This document shows, one piece after another, positions 50,216 through 59,669 of a DNA stretch of 64,000 nucleotides. Position numbers and translations under genes: made by a program. The notes below the pieces were generated by a model. That model was not told the origin of the DNA and searched no databases. It saw only the letters and a list, made by a program, of their open reading frames with translations. The stretch spans positions 24,123 to 88,122 of the forward strand of contig NZ_JALGRF010000004.1 of NCBI RefSeq assembly GCF_022815725.1. The letters are read 5' to 3'. Origin of the DNA: Streptomyces sp. APSN-46.1 (GTDB lineage Bacteria; Actinomycetota; Actinomycetes; Streptomycetales; Streptomycetaceae). Position 1 is the first letter of the stretch. Each line of letters begins with the position of its first letter.

Positions 50216-50422
50216 ATGAGCGACCACGCCCACGACCGCGAGGCCCTCGAGGTCCTCACGCACCTCCGCGCCGCCCTCGCAGCGCACGGGATCACGCTCC
50301 CCTCCCTCGACCTGCACCTCCCCTCCTACGCCGGCAGCTACCACACCCCTCCCCTGATCGCCCTCGGCAACTGCAACCTCGCCACCGCGCAGCGACTGGC
50401 CACCGCCCTGGCGAGCCGGTGA
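50216..50422 (+). CDS. small protein preceding an HATPase gene, 68 aa
   Basis: Begins [38 protein letters not shown] and is soluble. The pattern [31 protein letters not shown] recurs in Streptomyces next to XRE/HATPase pairs. Function unknown. ATG at 50216 with AGGAAGG upstream. Its stop overlaps the next start (GTGA). Confidence 0.7.
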   Translation: MSDHAHDREALEVLTHLRAALAAHGITLPSLDLHLPSYAGSYHTPPLIALGNCNLATAQRLATALASR

Positions 50423-50778
50423 GCACCCTCACCATCCGGCTGCTCGCCGTCCCCAAGGCCGTACCGATGCTCCGCTACGCCGTGCGCGAGCACCTCGGGA
50501 CCGACGCGAGCCCCGACGCGGAGCTCTGCGTCAGCGAGCTGCTGAGCAACGTGATCGCCCACCTCGGCGAGGGCACGCCCGTCACCCTGCGCGTCACCGG
50601 AAGGGCAACCCGTACGCGGGTCGAGCTCACCGATCCCGACCCGCGCGTGTGGCCCGTACCGCGGCAGGCGACCGACGCCGAAGAGTCGGGCCGCGGGCTC
50701 GCCCTGCTCGACGCCGTGGCCCTGCGGTGGGGGGTCACCCAGGGGGCCCGGACCAAGACCGTCTGGTGCGAGCTTTGA
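50419..50778 (+). CDS. RsbW-like ATP-binding (HATPase) protein, 119 aa
   Basis: Anti-sigma-type serine kinase fold. The N-box [16 protein letters not shown] is near residue 33-48, followed by [12 protein letters not shown] and the G-box [17 protein letters not shown]. Length is short, as in proteins paired with XRE regulators. GTG at 50419 overlaps the previous stop, so the two genes are coupled. Ends 116 bases before the acyl-CoA dehydrogenase gene. Confidence 0.82.
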   Translation: MSTLTIRLLAVPKAVPMLRYAVREHLGTDASPDAELCVSELLSNVIAHLGEGTPVTLRVTGRATRTRVELTDPDPRVWPVPRQATDAEESGRGLALLDAVALRWGVTQGARTKTVWCEL

Positions 50779-50813
50779 CCCTGGTCACAGTCGGCTCGGA
50801 AGGCTTGCCGTTA

Positions 50814-50850
50814 TTACTCACGGGTAGCATCATGTTGTTACCAACTGGTA
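50814..50850. promoter_or_regulatory. pair of TTACNNACNGGTA elements upstream of acyl-CoA dehydrogenase
   Basis: TTACTCACGGGTA (50814-50826) and TTACCAACTGGTA (50838-50850) share the pattern TTAC-[T/C]-[C/A]-AC-[G/T]-GGTA with 24 bases start to start. Each is an imperfect inverted repeat of the kind bound by TetR-type fatty-acid regulators. They lie 45-81 bases upstream of the gene start. Confidence 0.5.
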
Positions 50851-50894
50851 TGTACGAGGAACCTGTCTTCCCGAGCCTTAACGGAGCCGTCGCC

Positions 50895-52721
50895 ATGGGG
50901 CACTACAAGTCGAATCTCCGAGACATCGAGTTCAACCTCTTCGAGGTGCTCGGTCGCGACAAGCTGTACGGCACCGGCCCGTTCGGTGAGATGGACACCG
51001 AGACCGCCAAGAGCATCCTGTCCGAGCTCACCCGCCTCGCCGAGAACGAGCTGGCCGAGTCCTTCGCGGACGCCGACCGCAACCCGCCGGTCTTCGACCC
51101 GGCCACCAACACGGCGCCGGTCCCCGCCTCGTTCAAGAAGAGCTACGAGGCCTTCATGGACTCGGAGTACTGGCGTCTGGGCCTCCCGGAGGAGATCGGC
51201 GGCACCACCTCGCCCCGCTCCCTCATCTGGGGCTACGCGGAGCTGCTGCTCGGCTCGAACCCGGCCGTCTGGATGTACTCCTCCGGCCCGGCGTTCGCCG
51301 GCATCCTCTTCGAAGAGGGCAACGAGGCGCAGAAGAAGGTCGCCCAGATAGCGGTCGAGAAGCGCTGGGGCTCCACCATGGTCCTCACCGAGCCGGACGC
51401 CGGCTCGGACGTCGGCGCCGGCCGCACCAAGGCGATCCAGCAAGAGGACGGCTCCTGGCACATCGAGGGCGTGAAGCGCTTCATCACGTCCGGCGAGCAC
51501 GACATGGAGGAGAACATCCTCCACTATGTCCTCGCCCGCCCCGAGGGCCACGGCCCGGGCACCAAGGGCCTGTCCCTCTTCCTCGTCCCGAAGTTCCACT
51601 TCGACTGGGAGACCGGCGAGCTGGGCGAGCGCAACGGCGTCTACGCGACGAACGTCGAGCACAAGATGGGCCTCAAGGCCTCCAACACGTGCGAGATGAC
51701 CTTCGGCGACCAGCACCCCGCCAAGGGCTGGCTGATCGGCGACAAGCACGACGGCATCCGCCAGATGTTCATGATCATCGAGTTCGCCCGGATGATGGTC
51801 GGCACGAAGGCCATCGCCACCCTCTCCACCGGCTACCTGAACGCGCTGGAGTACGCCAAGGAGCGCGTGCAGGGCACGGACCTGGCGAACTTCATGGACA
51901 AGGCCGCGCCCAAGGTCACCATCACGCACCACCCCGACGTGCGCCGCTCGCTCATGACGCAGAAGGCGTACGCGGAGGGCATGCGCGCCCTGGTGCTGTA
52001 CACCGCCTCCGTCCAGGACGAGATCCAGCTCAAGCAGGCCGCGGGCGAGGACGCCTCCGCCGAGATCGGCCTGAACGACCTGCTCCTGCCGATCGTGAAG
52101 GGCTACGGCTCCGAGAGGTCGTACGAGCAGCTCGCCCAGTCGCTGCAGACGTTCGGCGGTTCCGGTTACCTCCAGGAATACCCGATCGAGCAGTACATCC
52201 GGGACGCCAAGATCGACACCCTCTACGAGGGCACCACTGCGATCCAGGGCCAGGACTTCTTCTTCCGGAAGATCGTCCGCGACCAGGGCGCCTCCCTGAA
52301 CGTCCTCTCCGAGACGATCAAGAAGTTCCTGGCCGAGGCCGTCGGTGGCGAGGAGCTGGCCCCGGCCCGCGACGCGCTCGCCAAGGCCGCGGTCGACCTG
52401 GAGGCCATCGTCGGTCAGATGATCGTGGACCTCACCGCCACCGGCGAGGACGTCAAGAACATCTACAAGGTCGGCCAGAACACCACCCGCCTGCTGATGG
52501 CGTCCGGTGACGTGGTCGTCGGTTACCTGCTGCTCAAGGGCGCGGCCGTGGCCGCCGAGAAGCTGGCGACCGCCTCCCCGAAGGACGTCCCCTTCTACAC
52601 CGGCAAGATCGCCGCCGCGAAGTTCTTCGCGGCGCAGATCCTCCCGGGCGTCTCGGTCCAGCGCGCGCTGGCCGAGTCCGTCGACAACTCCCTGATGGAG
52701 CTCGACGAGGCCGCGTTCTAA
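50895..52721 (+). CDS. acyl-CoA dehydrogenase, 608 aa
   Basis: FAD enzyme of beta-oxidation, of the longer FadE5-like type with an additional C-terminal helical domain. Motifs: [18 protein letters not shown] (substrate and FAD loop near residue 170), [33 protein letters not shown], and [36 protein letters not shown] with the catalytic glutamate of the IxxxYEGTxxIQ motif. ATG at 50895 with GGAG upstream. A perfect 17-bp hairpin follows. Downstream of a pair of likely fatty-acid-type operator elements. The codon bias is very strong, as in highly expressed genes. Confidence 0.93.
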   Translation: MGHYKSNLRDIEFNLFEVLGRDKLYGTGPFGEMDTETAKSILSELTRLAENELAESFADADRNPPVFDPATNTAPVPASFKKSYEAFMDSEYWRLGLPEEIGGTTSPRSLIWGYAELLLGSNPAVWMYSSGPAFAGILFEEGNEAQKKVAQIAVEKRWGSTMVLTEPDAGSDVGAGRTKAIQQEDGSWHIEGVKRFITSGEHDMEENILHYVLARPEGHGPGTKGLSLFLVPKFHFDWETGELGERNGVYATNVEHKMGLKASNTCEMTFGDQHPAKGWLIGDKHDGIRQMFMIIEFARMMVGTKAIATLSTGYLNALEYAKERVQGTDLANFMDKAAPKVTITHHPDVRRSLMTQKAYAEGMRALVLYTASVQDEIQLKQAAGEDASAEIGLNDLLLPIVKGYGSERSYEQLAQSLQTFGGSGYLQEYPIEQYIRDAKIDTLYEGTTAIQGQDFFFRKIVRDQGASLNVLSETIKKFLAEAVGGEELAPARDALAKAAVDLEAIVGQMIVDLTATGEDVKNIYKVGQNTTRLLMASGDVVVGYLLLKGAAVAAEKLATASPKDVPFYTGKIAAAKFFAAQILPGVSVQRALAESVDNSLMELDEAAF

Positions 52722-52744
52722 GCTGCGCCGCTTCGGCAGTCACA

Positions 52745-52782
52745 CGCCAGCGGCCGGACCCCCCGGGGTCCGGCCGCTGGCG
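52745..52782 (+). terminator. 17-bp perfect-stem hairpin
   Basis: CGCCAGCGGCCGGACCC (52745-52761) and GGGTCCGGCCGCTGGCG (52766-52782) are exact complements around the tetraloop CCCG. No U-tract follows. It ends the acyl-CoA dehydrogenase transcript. Confidence 0.85.
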
Positions 52783-52825
52783 TACGCGGCGCCCCGCCAC
52801 CTTCCCCGCCGGCGGGACCCGGGCC

Positions 52826-52972
52826 GGCACGGGCTCGGGCCGGCACGGGCTCGGGCCGGCACGGGCTCCGCAGCCGGCACGGGCTCGGGCCGACCGGGAG
52901 CCGGACGGTCGCGAGCCGGGCGGTCGCGAGCCGGGCCGGGCCCCGCAGCCGGGCCCCGCAGCCGGGCCCCCG
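52826..52972. repeat. GC-rich tandem repeat block
   Basis: GGCACGGGCTCGGGCC is repeated three times, and later GCAGCCGGCACGGGCTC, GTCGCGAGCCGGGC (twice) and CCCCGCAGCCGGG (twice) follow, all in the gap after the acyl-CoA dehydrogenase terminator. No gene is supported in 52783-53018. Copy number may vary. Confidence 0.7.
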
Positions 52973-53018
52973 GCCTGCGGCTTTCCTCGTTGTCAGTCGG
53001 CCATGGGACGCTCTAGGC

Positions 53019-53759
53019 ATGACTCCACAGGATCAGCACAGCAGCGGCAGGGGGTACTCCGTCCCCACCGGGCGGCCGTACGCCCTCAAGGAGCTGCAGG
53101 CGAGCCTGGGCAGCCTGGGCGACCACCTGCGCGAGCTGTACGACGGCTCCCACCCCGCCGAGTACGAGGGCATCGCCGACGCCCTCCACATCGCCTTCCG
53201 GACCGCCGCCGGCCTCGCTCCCGCCAAGAGCTACACCGGCTGCGCCGAGCACCCCAACGGCGCCCTCGACCCCGAAGCGCCCGACGGCTGGGGCCGCTGC
53301 CTGATCTGCAACGACCGCCGCCGGGTCGGCCAGCGCGCCCAGGGCGGCCGGGCGGCCGCCGCGGCCCCGCCGGCCGGGGAGCAGCGCCGGCTGGGCTACC
53401 CCGTGCCGGACCCCCCGTACACCCACGAGCTGCTGCGCGCGCACCTGCGTACGGTCGAGGACCGCCGCTTCCACCTGGGGATCTCCTCCCCCGCGGAGGA
53501 CTTCGTACGCATCGCGGACGACCTGCACCGCGCGTTCATCGTGGCCCGCGAACTGTCCCGGCCGCGCAACGCCTCGGGCTGCTCCGAACACCCAGGCGCC
53601 CCCATCGATCCCGACGCGCCCCCCGGTGAGGCCTGTATCTTCTGCGCCGGACGCAAAAGGCGCGCGCAGCGCTCGGCGCAGACCCCCGAGATGCTCCCGC
53701 GCATCCGGCGGGGCGAGCGGCGGCAGCTGCACCGCAGATTCGAGCGTCCGCCGGGCTGA
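53019..53759 (+). CDS. protein with duplicated CxxHP..CxxC zinc-type module, 246 aa
   Basis: Two related halves. Each has a helical part (LRELYDGSHPAEYEGIADALHIAFRTA; HLGISSPAEDFVRIADDLHRAFIVA) followed by a cysteine motif: CAEHPNGALDPEAPDGWGRCLICN in the first and CSEHPGAPIDPDAPPGEACIFCAGR in the second. CxxHP then CxxC about 20 residues later would bind one zinc each. The family is not known to me. ATG at 53019. The linker contains AAAAAPPAG. An internal duplication of a small domain is the best description. The following gap holds no other gene. Confidence 0.7.
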   Translation: MTPQDQHSSGRGYSVPTGRPYALKELQASLGSLGDHLRELYDGSHPAEYEGIADALHIAFRTAAGLAPAKSYTGCAEHPNGALDPEAPDGWGRCLICNDRRRVGQRAQGGRAAAAAPPAGEQRRLGYPVPDPPYTHELLRAHLRTVEDRRFHLGISSPAEDFVRIADDLHRAFIVARELSRPRNASGCSEHPGAPIDPDAPPGEACIFCAGRKRRAQRSAQTPEMLPRIRRGERRQLHRRFERPPG

Positions 53760-53861
53760 GAACGACGGGATCGCGGGCCACACTCCCCCACGCACCCTGA
53801 CCTTTGGGCTATCCGCCGCAGTCCGGCCATGGCGAACACGACCGTCGTTAAGGTGAACCAC

Positions 53862-55166
53862 ATGAGCTCTCCCGCCCGCTTCGACCGCGGCCACACCGAC
53901 GATCTGATGACCTTTTTGGCGGCTAGTCCGTCGCCGTACCACGCCGTGGCCAATGCGGCCGAGCGGCTGGAAAAGGCAGGCTTCAGGCAGTTGTCGGAAA
54001 CGGACGCCTGGGACGCGGGAACCGGGGGCAAGTTCGTCCTCCGCGGCGGCGCGCTCATCGCCTGGTACGTGCCGGAGGGCGCGGTCGCGCACACCCCGTT
54101 CCGTATCGTCGGCGCGCACACCGACTCCCCCAACCTGCGGGTCAAGCCGCTTCCCGACACGGGCTCGCAGGGCTGGCGGCAGATCGCCGTCGAGATCTAC
54201 GGCGGCACCCTGCTCAACACCTGGCTGGACCGGGACCTGGGCCTGGCCGGGCGGTTGACCCTGCGCGACGGCACCGAGCGCCTGGTGAACGTGGACCGCG
54301 CGCTGCTGCGCGTCCCCCAACTCGCCGTCCACCTCGACCGGTCGGTGAACACCGACGGGCTGAAGCTGGACAAGCAGCGGCACATGCAGCCGGTCTGGGG
54401 CCTGGGCGAGGTACAGGAGGGCGATCTGATCACCTTCCTGGAGGAGGAAGAGGGCCTGCCGCAGGGCTCGGTGGCCGGCTGGGACCTGATGGTGCACTCC
54501 ATCGAGCCGCCCTCCTACCTGGGGCGTGACCGCGAGCTGGTGGCCGGCCCGCGGATGGACAACCTGATCTCGGTGCACGCGGGTGTCGCGGCGCTGGCCG
54601 CCGTCTCCGCCTCCGCCTCCGCCTCCGAGGGCCTGGACCACATCCCGGTGCTGGCGGCCTTCGACCACGAGGAGAACGGTTCGCAGTCGGACACCGGCGC
54701 GGACGGCCCGCTGCTGGGCAACGTGCTGGAACGTTCAGTCTTCGCGCGCGGGGGCTCGTACGAGGACCGGGCGCGGGCCTTCGCCGGCACGATCTGCCTG
54801 TCCTCGGACACCGGTCACGCCGTGCACCCCAACTACGCGGAGCGGCACGACCCCTCGCACCACCCGCGCGCCAACGGCGGCCCGATCCTGAAGGTCAACG
54901 TCAACCAGCGGTACGCGACGGACGGCACCGGGCGCGCGGTGTTCGCGGCCGCGTGCGAGCGGGCCGGCGTGCCGTGGCAGACCTTCGTCTCGAACAACTC
55001 GATGCCGTGCGGGACGACGATCGGCCCGATCACCGCCGCCCGGCACGGGATCCAGACCGTGGACATCGGCGTGGCGATCCTGTCGATGCACAGCGCCCGC
55101 GAGCTGTGCGGGGCGGATGACCCGTACCTGCTGGCGAACGCGCTGGTCGCCTTCCTGGAGGGCTGA
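53862..55166 (+). CDS. M18-family aminopeptidase, 434 aa
   Basis: Zinc aspartyl-type aminopeptidase. Ligand motifs: VGAHTDSPNLRVKP (metal-binding His and Asp near residue 85), AFDHEENGSQSDTGADG with the catalytic Glu and metal Glu, CLSSDTGHAVHPNYAERHDPSHHPRANGGPILKVN, and a final VAILSMHSARELCGADD with the last His. Size and order are standard for M18 enzymes. ATG at 53862 is preferred to 53829, since AAGGTGA precedes it. Cytoplasmic; likely degrades peptides with N-terminal acidic residues, by family analogy. Confidence 0.95.
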   Translation: MSSPARFDRGHTDDLMTFLAASPSPYHAVANAAERLEKAGFRQLSETDAWDAGTGGKFVLRGGALIAWYVPEGAVAHTPFRIVGAHTDSPNLRVKPLPDTGSQGWRQIAVEIYGGTLLNTWLDRDLGLAGRLTLRDGTERLVNVDRALLRVPQLAVHLDRSVNTDGLKLDKQRHMQPVWGLGEVQEGDLITFLEEEEGLPQGSVAGWDLMVHSIEPPSYLGRDRELVAGPRMDNLISVHAGVAALAAVSASASASEGLDHIPVLAAFDHEENGSQSDTGADGPLLGNVLERSVFARGGSYEDRARAFAGTICLSSDTGHAVHPNYAERHDPSHHPRANGGPILKVNVNQRYATDGTGRAVFAAACERAGVPWQTFVSNNSMPCGTTIGPITAARHGIQTVDIGVAILSMHSARELCGADDPYLLANALVAFLEG

Positions 55167-55177
55167 CCCGCCCGCGT

Positions 55178-55218
55178 CGCACCCCACGTCGGAACCGCTG
55201 TCTCCGACGTGGGGTGCG
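55178..55218. terminator. bidirectional terminator, 16-bp perfect stem
   Basis: CGCACCCCACGTCGGA (55178-55193) and TCCGACGTGGGGTGCG (55203-55218) are exact complements around a 9-base loop, between the convergent peptidase and amidinotransferase genes. Confidence 0.85.
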
Positions 55219-55229
55219 CCGCGAGGCGA

Positions 55230-56345
55230 TCAGCCGAAGTAGGACTCAAGCGTGCCGCGACGCCGGATGTCGAGCGTCGCGCAGTGGAACGAGCCGCCGA
55301 ACGGCGTGTAGTGCGTCAGGTCGCACGGGATCGGCTCGAACCCCCAGCCTTCGAGCGCGCGCAGCATGCCGGTGTGGTGCCGCTCCGCGATGACCCGCTT
55401 CTCGTCGACCATGAGAACGTTCATGCTGAGCCACTTGCCGCACATCGAGGTGACCTTGAGCAGGCGCTCGTCGATCGGGTCGGGCTCGGGGGCCACCAGG
55501 ACGTCCCACGAGCTCATGATGTCCGGCAGCCGGTCGACGTCGATGTACTCGGGATTGACCAGCACCTTGCCCGGCGCGAGCGGGAGGAACGTCGTGTCGA
55601 TGTGCATGGGCGTGCGGCAGCGGCTCTCGATCTCGTGGACGCGGTAGCCGGATCCCAGATGACGGCGCAGCCATTCGATGCCCGTGCGGTTGGTGACGTT
55701 GCTCCGGTTGACGAACAGGTCGCGTCCCGCGCGGACGAAATCCGCCGCGTCGAACACGGGCTCGAACTCGGTGAGGATGTAGCGCATGGGCTCGCCGTCC
55801 ACGGGAACGGAGAAATCCGCGTCGAACAGCGCGTCCGTGAGCTGCGGCCGCGGCGCCGCCGTCCAGCGCGCGCCGCGCCGGAAGTAGTCCTTGAGGACCG
55901 AGCGATAGGCGTGCGTCTCGAAGTACCGGCACGGCCATGCCATCGGGGTCTCGATGATCTCGTCGCCGATCACGAGCATGCTGTCCCGCGGACAGGAGGA
56001 GCAGAATCCGCGCGACGACCAGTCGGGGGTGCCGAAGCGGTGCTGGTGATCGACGGCGTCCGGGCGCCTGACCGTGACGCCGAGGGACTCCAGGAGAGCG
56101 ACGAACTGTTCGAGCTCCTCACGCGCCCGCTGGACCAGCACACGCGGATACCTGCTCCCGGCCGCCAGTCCCTGCAAACGCGCCCCCCAGGGCGGAATGT
56201 TGCAGGCCACGACCGGATGCCTGGAGGGGATCGTCGCGCCGTCGAGACGACCGACGATCACCTCCTCCAGCGGATCCCACTCGTTGTGGGAACTGACCGG
56301 CGAAACGAGAGGTTCCGCAGTGCCGGAACTCTGCACCACCGCCAT
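55230..56345 (-). CDS. glycine amidinotransferase-family (AGAT-like) enzyme, 371 aa
   Basis: Transfers an amidino group from arginine to an amine acceptor. Catalytic features are intact: the aspartate in FDAADFVRAGRDLFVNRSNVTN, the histidine in CRTPMHIDTTFLPLAPGKV, and the nucleophilic cysteine in GGSFHCATLDIRRRG (Cys355). It is similar in length to bacterial members such as StrB1 and CyrA. No nearby gene uses a guanidino compound, so the acceptor (glycine or another amine) is unknown. ATG at 56345 is preferred to 56399, as it follows AAGTGG and the extra residues look like leader. Flanked by a strong terminator. Confidence 0.88.
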   Translation of the reverse strand: MAVVQSSGTAEPLVSPVSSHNEWDPLEEVIVGRLDGATIPSRHPVVACNIPPWGARLQGLAAGSRYPRVLVQRAREELEQFVALLESLGVTVRRPDAVDHQHRFGTPDWSSRGFCSSCPRDSMLVIGDEIIETPMAWPCRYFETHAYRSVLKDYFRRGARWTAAPRPQLTDALFDADFSVPVDGEPMRYILTEFEPVFDAADFVRAGRDLFVNRSNVTNRTGIEWLRRHLGSGYRVHEIESRCRTPMHIDTTFLPLAPGKVLVNPEYIDVDRLPDIMSSWDVLVAPEPDPIDERLLKVTSMCGKWLSMNVLMVDEKRVIAERHHTGMLRALEGWGFEPIPCDLTHYTPFGGSFHCATLDIRRRGTLESYFG

Positions 56346-56416
56346 GCCCAACCACTTTCGATCAAAGACCTCAGTGTCGTCGTACCGCAACCGCCACACT
56401 ACTCAAAGTAGTCGCC

Positions 56417-58234
56417 CTAGGACGGGAGCCCGGCCAGGACGAGCGGGAGATGCGTCGCGCCCGTCGAGGTGAGGGTGACGGGGACACCCCAGTCCTGCTG
56501 GTGGACGTGGCAGGCCGGGTACTCGTTCGCCGGGTCGTCGTCGCAGGACGCCGCCATCGCCGAAACGTGCAGAACGCCCTCCAGGACCTCCGGGTTCAGC
56601 GCGAGACCGCGGGACAGGTCACTGCCCGCGCCCTCCCCCGCCAGGAGCAGCTCCGGCGGCGTCGAGGAGACCAGGAGGCGGGTCGAGGGGCCGTAGCGGT
56701 CGTCCAGCTTCTGCCCGCTCGGCGCCTGGAACACCACCTCCAGCCGGAGCGTGCCCGGGGCGACCTCGGTCGCGGCGCGCTGCGTCCGGTGCGCGACGGC
56801 GTCGACCCGGACCGCCTCCTCCGGCAGCCGCAGCCGGGTCAGCCGGTGCCGGGCGGACTCGACGACCACGATCTCGCTCCCGGCGAGCACCGCGTCGCTC
56901 GGCTCCCGCAGATCGGTGGCGAGGGTGGTGACCCGGCCCGTCGCCGGGTCGAAGCGGCGCAGGGCGTGGTTGTACGTGTCGCACACCGCGACGGAGCCGT
57001 CCGGCAGCGCGGTCACCCCCAGCGGGTGCTGGAGCAGCGCCTGGGCGGCGTCGCCGTCCCGGTGCCCGAAGTCGAACAGGCCGGTCCCGACGGCGGTCGT
57101 GACGACGTACCCGTCGGGCGTGGCCTCCACGTACCGCAGGGCGCTGGTCTCCGAATCGGCGACCCACAGCCGCTCCTCGGTGGCCGCGAGCCCGGACGGC
57201 TGCGCGAACCAGGCCTCGGCGGCGGGCCCGTCCACCAGCCCCTCGTTGGTCGTGCCGGCGGCGACCTCCACGGTCCGCGTCTGCGGATCCCACGTCCACA
57301 GCTGGTGCACGCCGGCCATGGCGATCCACACCTTGCCCTGCCACCACGCCACGTCCCACGGCGAGGACAGGTCCACCTCCAGCGCCGGCCCGGAGGTCGC
57401 CGAGCCCTGCCACCACTGCCGTCCGGTCCCGGCGACGGTCTCGACCTCTCCGGTGACGGGGTCGAACCGCCGCAGCGCGTGGTTCACGGTGTCGGCGACG
57501 ACGACCGTCCCGTCGTCCATCAGCGCCAGCCCCTGCGGCTCGCTGAAGCTGCCGGCGGTGAACCCGCGCTCGCCGCTGCCGATCCGGCGTACGACGCTCT
57601 CCCCGTCGGCGGCCAGCTCCACCAGCTGGTGCCGCGTCGAATCCGACACCAGGAAGTTCCCGGACGGCAGCAGGAGCGCCTTCCCGGGGAACCGCAGATC
57701 GGTCGCCACCGGCTCGGGCGCCACGTACGGCCCGTCCCCGCGCCGCAGGGTGCCCTTGGCCTCGTGCTCGGCCTCCAGCTCCTCGACGAGCCGCGCGATG
57801 GCGTGCGCGTGCCCCTCACCGGCGTGCTGCGCGACGATGTACCCCTCGGGGTCGATCACGACGAGCGTGGGCCAGGCCCGCACGGCGTACTGCTTCCAGG
57901 TCGCCAGCTCGGGATCGTCCAGCACCGGGTGGTGCACCTCGTACCGCTCGACGGCATCGACGACGGCGGCGTGCTCGGCCTCGTGGACGAACTTCGGCGA
58001 GTGCACACCGATGATCACCACGGTGTCGCGGTGCTTCTCCTCCAGCTCACGCAGCTCGTCGAGGACGTGCAGGCAGTTGATGCAGCAGAAGGTCCAAAAA
58101 TCCAAGATCACAATCCGCCCTCGCAGGTCAGCGAGGGTGTACGGCTTACCACCGGTGTTCAGCCAGCCCCCCTTGCCGATCAGCTCGGGGGCACGGACAC
58201 GGGCACGTCGGGGTGCGGACGCGGCAGAATTCAT
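56417..58234 (-). CDS. thioredoxin-fold / NHL-repeat protein (NHLRC2-like), 605 aa
   Basis: N-terminal thioredoxin-like domain with ILDFWTFCCINCLHVLDEL (cysteines 50, 51 and 54) in place of a CxxC motif, then NHL beta-propeller repeats (SFSEPQGLALMDDGTVVVADTVNHALRRFD, SSPWDVAWWQGKVWIA, LQHPLGVTALPDGSVAVCDTYNHALRRFD) and a beta-sandwich C-terminal region. This is the layout of NHLRC2 and its bacterial relatives. No signal peptide is visible. ATG at 58234. It lies 18 bases from the amidinotransferase start side and on the same strand, so the two may share a transcript. Confidence 0.88.
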   Translation of the reverse strand: MNSAASAPRRARVRAPELIGKGGWLNTGGKPYTLADLRGRIVILDFWTFCCINCLHVLDELRELEEKHRDTVVIIGVHSPKFVHEAEHAAVVDAVERYEVHHPVLDDPELATWKQYAVRAWPTLVVIDPEGYIVAQHAGEGHAHAIARLVEELEAEHEAKGTLRRGDGPYVAPEPVATDLRFPGKALLLPSGNFLVSDSTRHQLVELAADGESVVRRIGSGERGFTAGSFSEPQGLALMDDGTVVVADTVNHALRRFDPVTGEVETVAGTGRQWWQGSATSGPALEVDLSSPWDVAWWQGKVWIAMAGVHQLWTWDPQTRTVEVAAGTTNEGLVDGPAAEAWFAQPSGLAATEERLWVADSETSALRYVEATPDGYVVTTAVGTGLFDFGHRDGDAAQALLQHPLGVTALPDGSVAVCDTYNHALRRFDPATGRVTTLATDLREPSDAVLAGSEIVVVESARHRLTRLRLPEEAVRVDAVAHRTQRAATEVAPGTLRLEVVFQAPSGQKLDDRYGPSTRLLVSSTPPELLLAGEGAGSDLSRGLALNPEVLEGVLHVSAMAASCDDDPANEYPACHVHQQDWGVPVTLTSTGATHLPLVLAGLPS

Positions 58235-58336
58235 GGCTCAAGGGTGCCACCCCCGGGCATATGCACCCGTGCGGGTGACGACGGGGTGCGGGCCCCCGTG
58301 GGAATCTGGCCACAGGCAATGAAGGAGGCGTCCGGA

Positions 58337-58891
58337 ATGACCACCGCGCACGATTACGGCGAGGGCATCGACCCTGAGCGGGCGCTGAAGTACGTCATCC
58401 AGCACCACCTCGGGGACCGCACCGAGATCGTCGAAGGGGTCATCAGCAACGTGACGCCGAGCTGGGACCACGAAAACGCAGCTGAAGAGATCCGCGATCA
58501 GATCCGACCGCGGGTCAAGGAGCTGGACTGCGTCACCGGGTCGGGCAACCTGGACCTTCCAGGGTCGCCGAATTGGTACGTCCCCGACCTCGCCGTCGCT
58601 CCCAAGGCGCTGGCGAAGGGCGGCGGCGCTCTCCTTCCGGACCAGGTGCTGCTCGTCGTCGAGGTCACCTCGGAGTCCAATTGCGAGACCGACCGGGTCG
58701 TCAAGCGCAAGCGGTACGCCGAGTACGGCACACCGCTGTACCTCCTCGTCGACCGGCTGGACAAGACCGTCACGCTGTTCTCCGAGCCCGGGCGGCTCGG
58801 CTACACCGAGGTAGACGGGCCGCACCCCTTCGGGACGCCGGTGCGGCTGCCGGAGCCGTTCGGGATCGACCTGGACACCAGCGCGCTCTAG
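58337..58891 (+). CDS. Uma2-family (DUF820) restriction-endonuclease-fold protein, 184 aa
   Basis: PD-(D/E)xK-type fold: EIVEGVISNVTPSWDHENAAEEI, NLDLPGSPNWYVPDLAV with the catalytic aspartate, LLVVEVTSESNCETDRVVKRKRYAEYGTPLYLLVD with the E-V-x-S-x-S-like and lysine positions. These are abundant in Streptomyces, with no proven biological function. GAAGGAGG precedes ATG 58337. Its 3-prime end overlaps the convergent ArsR-type gene by 4 bases. Confidence 0.85.
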   Translation: MTTAHDYGEGIDPERALKYVIQHHLGDRTEIVEGVISNVTPSWDHENAAEEIRDQIRPRVKELDCVTGSGNLDLPGSPNWYVPDLAVAPKALAKGGGALLPDQVLLVVEVTSESNCETDRVVKRKRYAEYGTPLYLLVDRLDKTVTLFSEPGRLGYTEVDGPHPFGTPVRLPEPFGIDLDTSAL

Positions 58892-59604
58892 GGCGGCGGC
58901 GACGCCAGGTCGATCCCCCAGGTTCCGCGGATGAGATCGTGGCCGCTCTCGGTGACGTTCAGGCCCCGCCCGGAGCGGTGCCGCACCACCCACCCGGCCT
59001 CAAGGAACCGGCTGCCGACTACCGCGCCCAGGGCACCGGCCAGATGCGCTCGTCGTTCCGTCCAGTCCAGGCACGCCCGGGTGGTGGCGCGGCGCGCCTG
59101 GATCGCGCCGTCGACATCCACCCCGATCCCACGCAGCCCGTCAGCGCCGGCGTCGGTCAGCGAGAGCGACTCGCGGTCGGCCAGCCATCCCCGGCGGGTC
59201 CAGGCATCCGTCAGCGCGATGCCGAGCCGCCCGGCGATGTGGTCGTAGCAGAACCGCGCCGAGGCCAGGTTCCGCATCTGACGGCTTCGCCGATACCCCA
59301 CGACGGGCGCCGGGTCGGCCAGGACGCCGAGCGCTTCCAGGGCCGTGGCGACCTCCGGGCCGGCGAGCGAGTAGTAGCGGCGCCGCCCGCGCGCCTCGCA
59401 CGTCACCAGACCGGCATCGACGAGCACCGCCAAGTGCTCCGACGCCGTCGAGGCGCTCACCCCGGCCCCCTGGGCCAGCTCGCCGGCCGGCCGCCTGGTG
59501 CCGTCCATGAGCAGGTTCAGGAACACCGAACGCGCGGGTGCGGCAAGCGCCTTGCCCGCTCTCGTGAAGTCCCGGTCCCTGTCCCTGTCCCGGTCCCTGT
59601 TCAT
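58888..59604 (-). CDS. ArsR-family HTH regulator, 238 aa
   Basis: A winged helix (KALAAPARSVFLNLLMDGTRRPAGELAQGAGVSASTASEHLAVLVDAGLVTCEARGRRRYYSLAG, residues about 15-80) is followed by a long C-terminal domain typical of the larger ArsR-like group. Cysteine metal-binding patterns of true ArsR are absent. The protein starts MNRDRDRDRDRDF, a repeat of GGGAC units at DNA level. It is divergent from OsmC and probably represses it. The start may be further in, since no ribosome site precedes 59604. Confidence 0.82.
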   Translation of the reverse strand: MNRDRDRDRDRDFTRAGKALAAPARSVFLNLLMDGTRRPAGELAQGAGVSASTASEHLAVLVDAGLVTCEARGRRRYYSLAGPEVATALEALGVLADPAPVVGYRRSRQMRNLASARFCYDHIAGRLGIALTDAWTRRGWLADRESLSLTDAGADGLRGIGVDVDGAIQARRATTRACLDWTERRAHLAGALGAVVGSRFLEAGWVVRHRSGRGLNVTESGHDLIRGTWGIDLASPPP

Positions 59605-59669
59605 GGAGGTGACGATACGACGACGACACTTCGGCCGGTGCCGAAGCGTCCCAGACCTACGGTTCGAGC

